NCBI RefSeq assembly: GCF_025813715.1
Contig: NZ_CP107532.1
Location: forward strand, 2,992,001-3,056,000
DNA length: 64,000 nucleotides
Source of the DNA: Methylobacterium sp. FF17
GTDB lineage: Bacteria > Pseudomonadota > Alphaproteobacteria > Rhizobiales > Beijerinckiaceae
Reading direction: 5' to 3'
Below are positions 12,960-22,209 of the stretch, in pieces. The notes below the pieces were generated by a model, which saw only the letters and a program-made list of their open reading frames with translations, was not told the DNA's origin and did not search any database. The translations under genes and the position numbers were made by a program. Position 1 is the stretch's first letter; every line of letters begins with the position of its first letter.

Positions 12960-14192
12960 ATGACCGACTTCCACCGCATCAAGCGCCTGCCCCCCTACGT
13001 GTTCGAGCAGGTGAACCGGATCAAGGCCCAGGCCCGCGCCAACGGCGCCGACATCATCGATCTCGGCATGGGCAATCCGGACCTCGATGCCCCCAAGCAC
13101 GTCATCGCCAAGCTGGTGGAGACCGCCGGCCGCCCGCGCACGGACCGCTACTCCGCCTCGAAAGGCATCGCCGGCCTGCGCCGCGCCCAGGCGAACTACT
13201 ACAAGCGCCGCTTCGGCGTGAGCCTGAACCCCGACACCCAGGTGGTGGCGACGCTGGGGTCCAAGGAGGGCTTCGCCAACATGGCCCAGGCGATCACGGC
13301 GCCGGGCGACGTGGTGCTGGTGCCCAACCCGAGCTACCCGATCCACGCCTTCGGCTTCCTGATGGCCGGCGGGGTCATCCGCTCCGTGCCGGCCGAGCCG
13401 ACCCCGGCCTTCTTCCCCGCCGTCGAGAAGGCGATGCAGCACTCGATCCCGAAGCCGGTGGCGATCGTGGTCTGCTATCCCTCGAACCCCACGGCCTACG
13501 TGGCGAGCCTCGATTTCTACCGGGACCTCGTCGCCTTCGCCAAGCGCCACGAGATCATCATCCTGTCGGATCTGGCCTACGCGGAGGTCTATTTCGACGG
13601 TGAGCCGCCGCCCTCCGTGCTGGAGGTGCCGGGCGCCATCGACTGCACGGTGGAGTTCTCGTCCTTGTCGAAGACCTTCTCCATGGCCGGCTGGCGCATG
13701 GGCTTCGCGGTCGGCAACGAGCGCCTGCTCGCGGCGCTGACGCGGGTGAAGTCCTACCTCGATTACGGCGCCTTCACGCCGATCCAGGTGGCGGCCACCG
13801 CCGCCCTGAACGGGCCGGAGGACTGCATCGTCGAGATGCGCTCGATCTACAAGAAGCGTCGCGACGCCCTGATCGAATCCTTCGGCAAGAACGGCTGGAA
13901 GATCCCGACCCCCTCCGCCTCGATGTTCGCCTGGGTGCCGATTCCGGAGAAGTACCAGGCGCTGGGAAGCCTCGAGTTCTCGAAGCTCCTCCTCGAGAAG
14001 TCGGACGTGGCGGTGGCACCCGGCATCGGCTTCGGCGAGCACGGCGACAACTATGTCCGCATCGCGCTGGTCGAGAACGAGCAGCGCATCCGGCAGGCCG
14101 CCCGCAACATCCGGCGGTTCTTCGACAGCGCGGACAAGACGCTGCACAACGTCGTCCCGCTGCCCGAGGCCTCCCTATCCAAGGCTGGCTGA
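12960..14192 (+). CDS. PLP-dependent aminotransferase, AlaC / LL-diaminopimelate aminotransferase-like
   Basis: This 410-aa class I/II aminotransferase starts with the conserved MTDFHRIKRLPPYVFEQVN of the AlaC (YfdZ) group. It carries LGMGNPDLDAP near the N-terminus, NPSYPIH and CYPSNPTAY in the PLP-binding core, and the Schiff-base Lys in SLSKTFSMAGWRMGF. Alphaproteobacterial relatives are often labelled LL-diaminopimelate aminotransferase, whereas E. coli AlaC makes alanine from pyruvate, so substrate is uncertain. The ATG at 12960 gives the family-standard N-terminus; an upstream in-frame start at 12897 adds non-conserved residues. A hairpin terminator lies 42 bases after the stop. Confidence 0.88.
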   Translation: MTDFHRIKRLPPYVFEQVNRIKAQARANGADIIDLGMGNPDLDAPKHVIAKLVETAGRPRTDRYSASKGIAGLRRAQANYYKRRFGVSLNPDTQVVATLGSKEGFANMAQAITAPGDVVLVPNPSYPIHAFGFLMAGGVIRSVPAEPTPAFFPAVEKAMQHSIPKPVAIVVCYPSNPTAYVASLDFYRDLVAFAKRHEIIILSDLAYAEVYFDGEPPPSVLEVPGAIDCTVEFSSLSKTFSMAGWRMGFAVGNERLLAALTRVKSYLDYGAFTPIQVAATAALNGPEDCIVEMRSIYKKRRDALIESFGKNGWKIPTPSASMFAWVPIPEKYQALGSLEFSKLLLEKSDVAVAPGIGFGEHGDNYVRIALVENEQRIRQAARNIRRFFDSADKTLHNVVPLPEASLSKAG

Positions 14193-14234
14193 TCCAAGGC
14201 CGGCCGACGCGGGAAGCCGCGCGAATGGAAGACC

Positions 14235-14257
14235 CCCGGCCGGTTGTTGCGGCCGGG
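14235..14257 (+). terminator. hairpin terminator candidate after the aminotransferase gene
   Basis: CCCGGCCG (14235-14242) pairs perfectly with CGGCCGGG (14250-14257) across a 7-base loop. No T-run follows, so termination is inferred from position only. Confidence 0.45.
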
Positions 14258-14383
14258 AGACAGGCCCGCGCAAAGCGGCCCGACCCGAACCCATGTCGCT
14301 TGTCACGGCGCCACGCGATCCGCAGGGTCGCACGGCGCCGTGCCGTTCGAGTCCAGCGGCGGTTCGTTAGGCCCGAGGATCGT

Positions 14384-14596
14384 ATGCGTCGTCTGACCCT
14401 TGCCGTCGCTCTAGTGCTGACCGGAGCCGCCGGCGCCTGTGCCCCGAAGCCCATCGTCGCCCGCGACCCGGTGCCCGCGCCCGCGCCGGGCCTCGGCTAT
14501 GTCTGCGATTCCCGTCCGCTGGTGCTGAACGCCTACGAAACTCAGTGCGAGCCGGTGGTGCGCGAGCCCTCGGCCGTCCTGAGTGCCAAGGGCTGA
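14384..14596 (+). CDS. small putative lipoprotein
   Basis: A 70-aa protein begins MRRLTLAVALVLTGAAGAC, a lipoprotein-like signal with Cys near residue 19 followed by a Pro-rich linker (VPAPAPGLGYVC). Two more cysteines in the C-terminal half (YVCDSRP and TQCEPV) may form a disulfide in the periplasm. It overlaps no other confident gene and lies about 160 bases before another small secreted-protein gene. Family not recognised. The lipobox is weak, so a simple signal peptide is the alternative. Confidence 0.6.
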   Translation: MRRLTLAVALVLTGAAGACAPKPIVARDPVPAPAPGLGYVCDSRPLVLNAYETQCEPVVREPSAVLSAKG

Positions 14597-14759
14597 CACT
14601 GCCTCGCGCAAGGCTGCGGGTTCCGGGGATAGCGGGCGATTCCTCGCGGATCGCGGCGTCCCGGACACGGACACCGCGACCGCGTTCGGCCAGAGTGGCG
14701 CTGTGGGCGCGTCACCATCGGTCCAGGCTGCCCGCCGGAGTTCCTTCGTGCTGCTGATC

Positions 14760-15077
14760 ATGCGAACCGTCCTCGCCACCGGCCTGATCGGGCTCGGTCT
14801 CACCTGCGCAGCCAGCGCGCAGACGGTCTATCTGGGCGCCAACGGGCCCGTGGTGCTGCCGACGAGCCCCAGCAGCGGCCGTCCGATTCCGGATGACCCG
14901 CGCGCCGTACCCGTCCCCCACGTGATGAACGGCGGCGGCTTCGGCCTGACCGGAACCGACTATTACAGCGACGGGATCAGCGAGGGGCCCCTGAACAAGC
15001 GTCACCGCTCCCGCGAGTTCGTTCTCGCCCCCGCCCGGATCGGGCCTCAGGACTACGTGCGCCCCGCGATTCGATAG
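14760..15077 (+). CDS. small secreted protein, function unknown
   Basis: A 105-aa protein has a clear signal peptide (MRTVLATGLIGLGLTCAASAQ, cleavage after ASA near residue 20). The mature chain is Pro/Gly-rich with many charged residues near the end and no cysteines. The ATG at 14760 is selected because the open frame upstream is compositionally poor. It is convergent with the DUF2809 gene. I do not recognise the family; periplasmic or exported location is inferred. Confidence 0.6.
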   Translation: MRTVLATGLIGLGLTCAASAQTVYLGANGPVVLPTSPSSGRPIPDDPRAVPVPHVMNGGGFGLTGTDYYSDGISEGPLNKRHRSREFVLAPARIGPQDYVRPAIR

Positions 15078-15130
15078 GACGGGACCTCTCCGGCCCCGGA
15101 CATGGTGCCGTGCGATTGGGTCAGGCCGGA

Positions 15131-15517
15131 TCAGGCGGGTCCACGGCGCCGGTCGAGCAGCCCGGCCGATCCGATCCCGGCCGCGTAGGCGACGAGGTTC
15201 CAGAGCGAGAACACCCGCCCGAGCAGGAGCTTGCCGGCCAGCGTCAGCCGGAATGCGTCGAGGGCGGGCATGTGCACCAGCCGGAAGAACTCCACCGCGA
15301 CGGCAATGGCCGCCGCGAGCGCGAGGATGCGTCGGCGCGGCACCGGCAGAACCAGCCCGACGAGGCCGTAGACCATCGCCCCCCACAGGACCGAGCCGCC
15401 CCACTTCGTCACGGCCCCCGGCAGTCCGAGGGGGAGCAGGCGCAGGGACAGGCCCGCGGCGATGACGAGGACGGTCATCGCGGCGAGCCTCGCCCGTGGC
15501 GATGGGAGAGCGGTCAC
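15131..15517 (-). CDS. DUF2809-family membrane protein
   Basis: A small integral membrane protein (128 aa from the GTG at 15517) has about four hydrophobic segments. The DUF2809 hallmarks are KWGGSVLWGAMVYGLVGL and the later EFFRLVHMPALDAFRLTLAGKLLLGRVFS segment, split here around the conserved polar residues. Function of the family is unknown. An internal ATG at 15478 would give 115 aa but cuts into the first hydrophobic segment, so the GTG is preferred. The gene is divergent from prfB with about 110 bases between. Confidence 0.7.
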   Translation of the reverse strand: MTALPSPRARLAAMTVLVIAAGLSLRLLPLGLPGAVTKWGGSVLWGAMVYGLVGLVLPVPRRRILALAAAIAVAVEFFRLVHMPALDAFRLTLAGKLLLGRVFSLWNLVAYAAGIGSAGLLDRRRGPA

Positions 15518-15625
15518 GGCGTGGGCATCCTCGCGGGGCGATACGGCCCCCGGGCGTTTACACCACCCCGGCGCCCCGGTATCACCCCGTCCCACACACC
15601 CCCGCACACGAGCCCGAAACACCAG

Positions 15626-16754
15626 ATGCGCGCCGAGATCGAACAACTCTCGGATGCCGCCAAGCAGTCGATCGGACTGCTGAGGAGGCATCTTTGACTG
15701 GGATACCGTCGAGAAACGCCTCGCGGAGCTGAACGCGGCTTCCGAGAACCCCGAACTCTGGAACGACGCCGAGGCGGCCCAGAAGGTCATGCGCGAGCGC
15801 ACGCAGCTCGATGACGCGGTGAGCGCGATCAAGAAGCTGTCCCAGGACCTTGAGGACGCCCACACGCTGATTGAACTCGGTGAGATGGAGGGCGACGAGG
15901 CCACCATCCAGGAGGGCGAGGCCGGCGTGCGCGCCGTCGAGAAGGAGGCCGCGCGCCGTCAGATCGAGACCCTGCTGTCCGGAGAGGCCGACGGCTTCGA
16001 CACCTATCTCGAAGTGCATTCGGGCGCCGGCGGCACCGAGAGCCAGGACTGGGCCAACATGCTCCAGCGCATGTACGGCCGCTGGGCCGAGCGCCGGAAG
16101 TACAAGGTCGAGATCGTCGAGTGGTCGGACGGCGACGAGGCCGGGATCAAGGGCGCCACGCTCCTGATCAAGGGCCACAACGCCTATGGCTGGCTCAAGA
16201 CCGAGTCGGGCGTGCACCGGCTCGTGCGCATCTCGCCCTACGATTCGAGCGCGCGCCGGCACACCAGCTTCGCCAGCGTCTGGGTCTACCCGGTCATCGA
16301 CGACCGGATCGAGATCGAGATCAAGGAATCCGACTGCCGGATCGACACCTACCGCTCGTCGGGCGCCGGCGGCCAGCACGTGAACACCACCGATTCGGCG
16401 GTGCGCATCACGCACATCCCGACGGGCATCGTCGTGGCCTGCCAGCAGGAGCGTTCGCAGCACAAGAACCGGGCGACCGCCTGGAACATGCTGCGGGCCC
16501 GCATGTACGAGGCCGAGCTGAAGAAGCGGGAGGAGAAGGCGAGCGCCGAGGCCGCCGCGAAGACCGATATCGGCTGGGGCCACCAGATCCGCAGCTACGT
16601 GCTGCAGCCCTACCAGCTGGTGAAGGACCTGCGCACCGGGACCCAGTCCACCGATCCGGATGCAGTGCTCGACGGCTCTCTCGACCCGTTCATGGAAGCC
16701 TCGCTCGCCCAGCGCGTCTATGGCGGCGCCGACGTGGTCGAGGACATCGAGTAG
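15626..16754 (+). CDS. prfB: peptide chain release factor 2 (RF2), expressed by programmed +1 frameshift
   Basis: RF2 recognises UGA and UAA and triggers peptide release on the ribosome. Frame 0 runs from ATG 15626 for 23 codons to CTT, then TGA at 15695-15697. Shifting +1 continues as [13 protein letters not shown] to a 375-aa product, the normal RF2 length. The catalytic GGQ is present ([16 protein letters not shown]). The stop-codon recognition loop reads SPYDSS where E. coli has SPF. Because UGA is read by RF2 itself, low RF2 favours frameshifting: classical autoregulation. The gene must not be annotated as starting at the internal Met at 15789, which would lose the N-terminal domain. Confidence 0.95.
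15683..15698 (+). promoter_or_regulatory. prfB programmed +1 frameshift signal
   Basis: AGGAGG (15683-15688) is followed after three bases by CTT TGA C (15692-15698). This reproduces the E. coli arrangement of an internal Shine-Dalgarno-like element three bases before CUU UGA C. The ribosome slips from CUU to UUU in the +1 frame when UGA is decoded slowly. Confidence 0.93.
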
Positions 16755-16779
16755 CCGGACCGGCGAGGGGCCGGCGCGC

Positions 16780-18018
16780 TCAGAGCGCGTCGGCGACCCG
16801 CAGGAAGCGCTGCGGATCGACGGGCTCGCCGTCGATCCGGGTCTCGTAATGCAGGTGGCTGCCCGTGGAGCGGCCCGTCGATCCGACGCGGCCGACGATG
16901 GCGCCCGCTTCGAGCCACTGGCCCGGGCCGACCTCGAGGGCCGAGAGATGGGCGTAGCGGGTGGTGAGCCCGTGGCCATGATCGACCTCGACCATGTTGC
17001 CGTAGCCGCCGCTGTATTCCGCCATGGTGACTCGGCCGGCGGCGGTGGCGCGGGCGGGTTCGCCCGTCTCCGCCCGCATGTCCAGGCCGGTATGCAGGGC
17101 ATAGCCCCGCGTGAACGGATCGAGGCGGGCACCGAATTGGCTCGACAGGCTGAGCTCTCCGGTGAGTGGACGCCGCACCGGCAGCCGCTCGGCGATCCGG
17201 CGCAGGCGTGCCTCATCGGCGAGCGAGCGCTGCGTCTGCAGCAGGGACACGCCGAAGGCGTCGGTGCTCAGGGGAACGAGGGGGCCGCCGATACCGGGGG
17301 CCGGCCCGCGTTCGAAGCGGGCCGTGTCGAGGCCGAGGCGGCCGACGAGGTCGCGCAGGCGCTGTGCGCCCCGGCCCGCCCGCGCGCCGATGCCGTCGAG
17401 GAGGCGGGTCTGGGCCTGCGCGAAGCCATCGAGCCGTCGGTCAAGCGTCGCCATCCGGAGCTCCACGAGGCGGGACGATTGCCGTCCGGGTAGCGCCTCG
17501 TCGCGGGTGCGCAACTCCAGGGCGTCCGGCGTCGGGAACGGCTTGGCCCCGGGGGGGCGAGGCAGCGGCTCAGTTGCGGCGGGCTCGTCCGGGGGAGGGG
17601 CCTGCGGTGCCGCGCCGGCCTCGCCGGTCAGCGTCGCGAGGAGCGCCTGGCGGGTCTCCATCCCGGCCTGGCGCCGGGCGAGGTCGGCCAGGCGCTGGGC
17701 GATGCCGTCCCGGGCCACGGCCTGTTCCATCGTGACGCGGTCGAGCTGGAGCCGCAGGGCACCGATCCGCTCCTCGTAGCCGTACTGGAGCGCGCTCTGC
17801 TGCGAGACGAACCGGGCGAGCATCTCGTCGTGGAAGACGAGGTAGTAGGTCGCCCCGCCGGCCCAGACCGTGCTCACGGCAAGCGCCCCCGCCAGCAGGC
17901 GCAGGCGCAGGCCCGACACGGCGGTGACGGAGGCACGAACCGCCTTGGCTTGCGGCCGGGGAGCCTTGGGCTGGGGACGTGGGGCTGATGGCATGGGACG
18001 CGTGACCTGATCCACCAC
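16780..18018 (-). CDS. M23-family metallopeptidase (LytM-like), membrane anchored
   Basis: This 412-aa envelope protein has a Pro/Lys-rich cytoplasmic tail, one transmembrane helix at about residues 39-62, a long helical, probably coiled-coil periplasmic region, and a C-terminal M23 peptidase domain. The zinc ligands fit HTGLD (His and Asp) and the HLH of SHLHYE, with the catalytic His in TTRYAHLSAL, so the domain looks active. It would cut peptidoglycan cross-links or act in cell division. It is convergent with prfB and ends 26 bases past its stop. Start ATG 18018 gives MVDQVTRPMP; a second Met nine residues in is an alternative. Confidence 0.85.
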   Translation of the reverse strand: MVDQVTRPMPSAPRPQPKAPRPQAKAVRASVTAVSGLRLRLLAGALAVSTVWAGGATYYLVFHDEMLARFVSQQSALQYGYEERIGALRLQLDRVTMEQAVARDGIAQRLADLARRQAGMETRQALLATLTGEAGAAPQAPPPDEPAATEPLPRPPGAKPFPTPDALELRTRDEALPGRQSSRLVELRMATLDRRLDGFAQAQTRLLDGIGARAGRGAQRLRDLVGRLGLDTARFERGPAPGIGGPLVPLSTDAFGVSLLQTQRSLADEARLRRIAERLPVRRPLTGELSLSSQFGARLDPFTRGYALHTGLDMRAETGEPARATAAGRVTMAEYSGGYGNMVEVDHGHGLTTRYAHLSALEVGPGQWLEAGAIVGRVGSTGRSTGSHLHYETRIDGEPVDPQRFLRVADAL

Positions 18019-18089
18019 GTCCGCTTACCCGAAACACGGTTAACGATCCGCGAAGCCCGGCGTTTCGGATCCGTCCCCGAGGGGCGCCC

Positions 18090-18560
18090 TCAGGCGAGGG
18101 CGCGGGCGGCGGCCAGGACCTCCTCCGCATGTCCGGGTACCTTGACCTTCGGCCAGGCCCGGGCGACGCGTCCCTCCCGATCGAGGAGAAGCGTGGTCCG
18201 CTCCACGCCCATGTACTTGCGGCCGTACATGCTCTTCTCGACCCAGACGCCGTAGGCCTCCAGCATCGCCTTGCCCTCGTCGGAGGCGAGCGGGAAGGTC
18301 AGGCCGTATTTCGCGCGGAACTTGTCGTGGCTCTTCACGGAATCGGGGGAGACCCCGATCACGATGGTGTCAGCCGCCGCGAAGTCCTGTCCTATGGCGT
18401 TGAAGCCCTGGGCCTCCAGGGTACAACCGCTCGTGTCGTCCTTGGGATAGAAGTAGAGCACGGCCTTGCGCCCCTTGAGGTCGCCGAGGCTGATCGTTTC
18501 CCCGCCGGCGCCCGCCAGGGCGAAGTCGGGCGCCAGATCTCCGGTATCGAGGGGCATCAT
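18090..18560 (-). CDS. bcp: Bcp/PrxQ-type peroxiredoxin
   Basis: This 156-aa thiol peroxidase reduces H2O2 and organic hydroperoxides. The peroxidatic Cys lies in DDTSGCTLEAQGF, near residue 47. In E. coli Bcp the resolving Cys falls five residues later in an EACGF motif; here the same place reads EAQGF, so this is likely a one-Cys or differently resolved enzyme. KDDT and the thioredoxin fold signatures (LYFYPKDD) are intact. The two tandem ATG codons at 18560 and 18557 sit just after AAGGAAGG. It is divergent from the AsmA-like gene with about 155 bases between. Confidence 0.9.
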   Translation of the reverse strand: MMPLDTGDLAPDFALAGAGGETISLGDLKGRKAVLYFYPKDDTSGCTLEAQGFNAIGQDFAAADTIVIGVSPDSVKSHDKFRAKYGLTFPLASDEGKAMLEAYGVWVEKSMYGRKYMGVERTTLLLDREGRVARAWPKVKVPGHAEEVLAAARALA

Positions 18561-18714
18561 GCCTTCCTTTCGGCCGATTGATGGTGTGTCACCAGGGTTG
18601 CGCCGAGGCGAGGCCGACGATTCCGCACGAAGGGAACGGTCTTGAAAGCTGAAACCCGTAGGACAGCCGCTCGATAGCCCGAGGGGACGTTCCGATCCAG
18701 CGGCACAAGGATTG

Positions 18715-21700
18715 ATGGACCAGGATTCGGCCACAGGCTCCCGATCCGTGCGGCCGGCCCGCCGGCGGCGATCGCTCTGGCTCGCCGCGACCGTCGTGCT
18801 CGTCCTCATCCTGGCCGTCGGCGGTGTCATCGCGCGCCTCTGCGCCGGTCCGATGCGGATCGAGGGCATGTCCGAGCGGGTGGCCTCGGCCATCGCCGGC
18901 AGCATCGGGCCGGGCTGGCTCGTCGCCCTGAGCGACAGCGCCCTCGAGATCGATGCGGAGTACGCCCTGTCGCTGCGGGTCGCCGGGCTCGACATCCACA
19001 ATCCGGAGGGGGCGCTCGTGTTGCGCGCGCCGCAGGCCGTGGTCAGCCTCGATACCTGGAGCCTGCTCCGGCTCTCCGTCCTGCCCCGGGCCATCGAGTT
19101 CCGCGACCTGCAGATGACCGCCCTGGTCCATCGGGACGGCAGCATCGCGTTCGCCGCCTCCGACGGGAACCAGGCGGGCGCCGTCGAGCCCCAGACCCTT
19201 CCGAGCGTGGACGCCGCCCTGGGGCGGGTCTCGCCGATCTCCGCCACCGTCGCGTCGATCTTCGGCGTCGTGCTCGATTCCGCCGGCGTCGTCGGGGCCC
19301 TGGACCGGGCCCGCATCACCAACGGACGCCTCACCCTGATCGACGACGATGCCCGCCAGCGCGCGGTGTTCGAACACGTCAACGGCCTGTTCCGGCGCGA
19401 TGCCGTCCGGGATGCCCGGGTGTTCGAACTGCGGATCGCCGGGCCGCACGGCGAGTGGCGCTTCGGCGGCGACCTGCACGAGGCCGGGGGAACCCGGCGC
19501 ACGGGAACGATCACCCTCGACGACCTGCCGATCAGCGACCTGCTCCTGCTCTCCGGACAGTCCAAGCTGCCGATCGAGACCGACCTGAAGCTTTCGGCCA
19601 AGGCGGATGTGGCCATCGATGCCGGCCGCATCGAGACGATGACGTCTGAGATCCGCACCGGCGGCGGCAACGTCCTGGTGGAGGAGAAGGACTTCAACCC
19701 CGTCACCATCGACAGCCTCAGCGCCCAGGTGAGTTGGGACGAGGGCGCGCGCGCCATGAAGCTCGACGCCCTCGATTATCGCGGCGCCGGTAACGCGGTC
19801 CACCTCACCGGAGCCTGGACCGCCGCCCCGCCGGGGGCCGACACCGCCTGGACCCTCGCGCTCGCGGGACGGGACGCGGTGCTGCGCGGCGCCAATCCCG
19901 CCGACAAGCCCGTCGCCATCGATTCGATCGCGACCCACCTCACCGGCAAGGCCGGGGGCGTCGTGATCGACGACTTCACCGTCAAGGCGGGCACCGCCAA
20001 TGGACGGATTACCGGGACGATCGGGACGGCGGCCGACGACGACGGCCTGACCCTGCGCATCGTCGCGTCCGACACCGAGGGGCGCATGGCCCTGCGCCTG
20101 TGGCCGGAACACGTGGCGCCGCCGGCCCGCAACTACCTCGTGGACAACCTGCGCGGCGGCCGGGTAAATACCGTCGACATCACCGTGGACATGAGCGGCG
20201 CGGAACTGGCCGCCGCCACGCGCGGCGAGCCGATGCCCGACAACGCGGTCCATATCGACTTCACGATCTCGGACGCGACCCTGACCGTCACCCCGGACGC
20301 GCCGCCGCTGACGCGGGGGCGGCTGATCGGCACGATCACGGGGCAGACGACCAACATCCGCAACGTCACCGCCGACCTGCGCATGCCGGACAACCGGACC
20401 CTGGGGATCTCGGACGGGGCCTTCGTCATCTCGAAGATCACCCCCGATTCCGTGACGGCGCAGATCGGGCTGCGCCTCGGCGGCGGCGCCGATGCCCTGG
20501 TCTCCTTGCTCCAGACCAAGATGTTCAAGGGCCTGACCGGGATCGACACCGATCCGGCCACCGTGAAGGGCAATGCCGACCTGCGGATCGATTTCCCCCT
20601 GGACCTGAAGCACATCCCGGATCTGCCCGACCTGCCGGTGACGATCTCCGGATCGCTGTCGGACATCGCGGTGGACAAGGCCTTCGGCAAGGAGCGCCTC
20701 GAGGCCGGCCGCTTCAGCGTCCAGTGCGACCGGGGCGGCACGCTCATCCTGAAGGGCGACGGCCGGGTGATGGGTTCCGCCCTGACCCTGGACCTGCGCC
20801 AGCCGCGGGCCGGCGGGGCGGGCGAGGTCAATATCGGTCTCGCCCTCGACGAAACCCTGCGGGCGCGCAAGGGCCTGCCGGTGGCGCCCCAGCTGTCCGG
20901 CACGATCCCGGTGAAGATCAACGTGCCGATCGGGCGGTCGGGCGGCGGCAAGCCCCCGATCCGGGTGGAGGCGGATCTCGCCCGCGCGGCGTCCGACGGC
21001 CTGATCCCGGGCGTGACGAAGTCTGTCGGGAAGCCCGGGCGCCTGAGCTTCACCCTGATTGAGGGCGCGAATGGCAGCCTGGACCTGCGCGACCTCGCCC
21101 TCGATGCCGCCCCCGTGACCGTGCGGGGCAGCGCCAGCCTCAACGGGGACGGAGGCTTCGAGCGGGCGGATCTCAGCACGGTCAAGCTCTCGGCCGGGGA
21201 CGACATGCGCGTGCAGGTCGACCGCAACGGCAACAGCTACCGCCTGTCGGTGAAGGGGGCGGTCGCCGATGCACGGCCGTTCCTGCGCAACCTCACCGGG
21301 CCGGAGCCGAAGGGCGGCCGCGACGCGAGCCCCAAGGACGTCGAGGCCGATGTCAGCCTCGGCATCCTCACGGGCTTCAACGGCGAGGCCCTGACGAATG
21401 CGAGCGTGAAGGTCTCGCTGCGCGGGCGCGACATCCGCAGCGGCCGCATCCTCGGCAAGTTCACGGGCGTGCCCTTCAACGCCCAGATCACCCACGGCGA
21501 ACGCGGGGGGACGAGCATCGCCATCGAGACCCTCGATGCGGGCTCCGCCCTGCGTTTCGCCGACATCTACAAGCGCATGTACGGCGGTAAGCTGATCATG
21601 AGCAGCACCCTCAACGATGGCCCGCAGCCGGGCTCCGTCCAGATCCGCAACTTCACCCTGCGCAACGAGCCCGCCCTGTCGAGCATCGTCGCGCAAGGCC

Positions 21701-22161
21701 CGGCCACCAGCGAGGTTGTGGATGCCCGTGGCCGGAAATACGTGGTGCAGAATGCCGCGACCGACGTGGAGTTCGACCGGCTGCGCGCCATCTTCACCCG
21801 GACCGGCAGCCGCATCGACATCAGCGACGCGTCTATCTCGAACCCCGCCATGGGCTTCACGATGACCGGCTTCCTCGATACCGCCAAGGAACGCGCCGAC
21901 ATCAACGGCACCTTCGTGCCCCTCTACGGCCTGAACAACGTGGTCTCGCAACTGCCCATCCTCGGGCAGCTCCTCGGCGGCGGCCGCAACGAGGGCCTGT
22001 TCGCCCTGAACTTCCGGGTCGCCGGGCGGCTCTCGAAGCCGGATGTCAGCGTGAACCCGCTCTCGGCCCTCGCCCCGGGCATCCTGCGCAAGCTCTTCAG
22101 CGCGGGGGGCGGCAATGACGGCCTGTCGGCCGGTACGCAGCTGAACGAGACCGAGCGCTGA
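18715..22161 (+). CDS. AsmA-like / DUF3971 (YhdP-type) giant inner-membrane-anchored protein
   Basis: An 1148-aa protein has a short basic N-terminus, one transmembrane helix (about residues 21-43), and a very long periplasmic region rich in short beta strands. It contains a DUF3971-like segment (RLWPEHVAPPARNYL, then GGRVNTVDITVDMSG) and an AsmA-like C-terminal part. Proteins of the AsmA/YhdP/TamB group form beta-groove bridges thought to move phospholipids between inner and outer membranes. The ATG at 18715 follows AAGG at a good distance; the TTG immediately upstream in frame is not needed. The chain is intact with no frameshift. The role is inferred from the family. Confidence 0.8.
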   Translation: MDQDSATGSRSVRPARRRRSLWLAATVVLVLILAVGGVIARLCAGPMRIEGMSERVASAIAGSIGPGWLVALSDSALEIDAEYALSLRVAGLDIHNPEGALVLRAPQAVVSLDTWSLLRLSVLPRAIEFRDLQMTALVHRDGSIAFAASDGNQAGAVEPQTLPSVDAALGRVSPISATVASIFGVVLDSAGVVGALDRARITNGRLTLIDDDARQRAVFEHVNGLFRRDAVRDARVFELRIAGPHGEWRFGGDLHEAGGTRRTGTITLDDLPISDLLLLSGQSKLPIETDLKLSAKADVAIDAGRIETMTSEIRTGGGNVLVEEKDFNPVTIDSLSAQVSWDEGARAMKLDALDYRGAGNAVHLTGAWTAAPPGADTAWTLALAGRDAVLRGANPADKPVAIDSIATHLTGKAGGVVIDDFTVKAGTANGRITGTIGTAADDDGLTLRIVASDTEGRMALRLWPEHVAPPARNYLVDNLRGGRVNTVDITVDMSGAELAAATRGEPMPDNAVHIDFTISDATLTVTPDAPPLTRGRLIGTITGQTTNIRNVTADLRMPDNRTLGISDGAFVISKITPDSVTAQIGLRLGGGADALVSLLQTKMFKGLTGIDTDPATVKGNADLRIDFPLDLKHIPDLPDLPVTISGSLSDIAVDKAFGKERLEAGRFSVQCDRGGTLILKGDGRVMGSALTLDLRQPRAGGAGEVNIGLALDETLRARKGLPVAPQLSGTIPVKINVPIGRSGGGKPPIRVEADLARAASDGLIPGVTKSVGKPGRLSFTLIEGANGSLDLRDLALDAAPVTVRGSASLNGDGGFERADLSTVKLSAGDDMRVQVDRNGNSYRLSVKGAVADARPFLRNLTGPEPKGGRDASPKDVEADVSLGILTGFNGEALTNASVKVSLRGRDIRSGRILGKFTGVPFNAQITHGERGGTSIAIETLDAGSALRFADIYKRMYGGKLIMSSTLNDGPQPGSVQIRNFTLRNEPALSSIVAQGPATSEVVDARGRKYVVQNAATDVEFDRLRAIFTRTGSRIDISDASISNPAMGFTMTGFLDTAKERADINGTFVPLYGLNNVVSQLPILGQLLGGGRNEGLFALNFRVAGRLSKPDVSVNPLSALAPGILRKLFSAGGGNDGLSAGTQLNETER

Positions 22162-22209
22162 GGGACGCGTCCACCGGGGCGTGCCCGCCCCGGCGGACAA
22201 TGCGCCGAT

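Noticed and set aside
18589..22200. 1203-codon minus-strand open frame opposite the AsmA-like gene
   Set aside because: Composition (Asp/Gly/His/Arg/Gln) is that of an antisense shadow in GC-rich DNA; the plus strand carries a convincing membrane-anchored protein.
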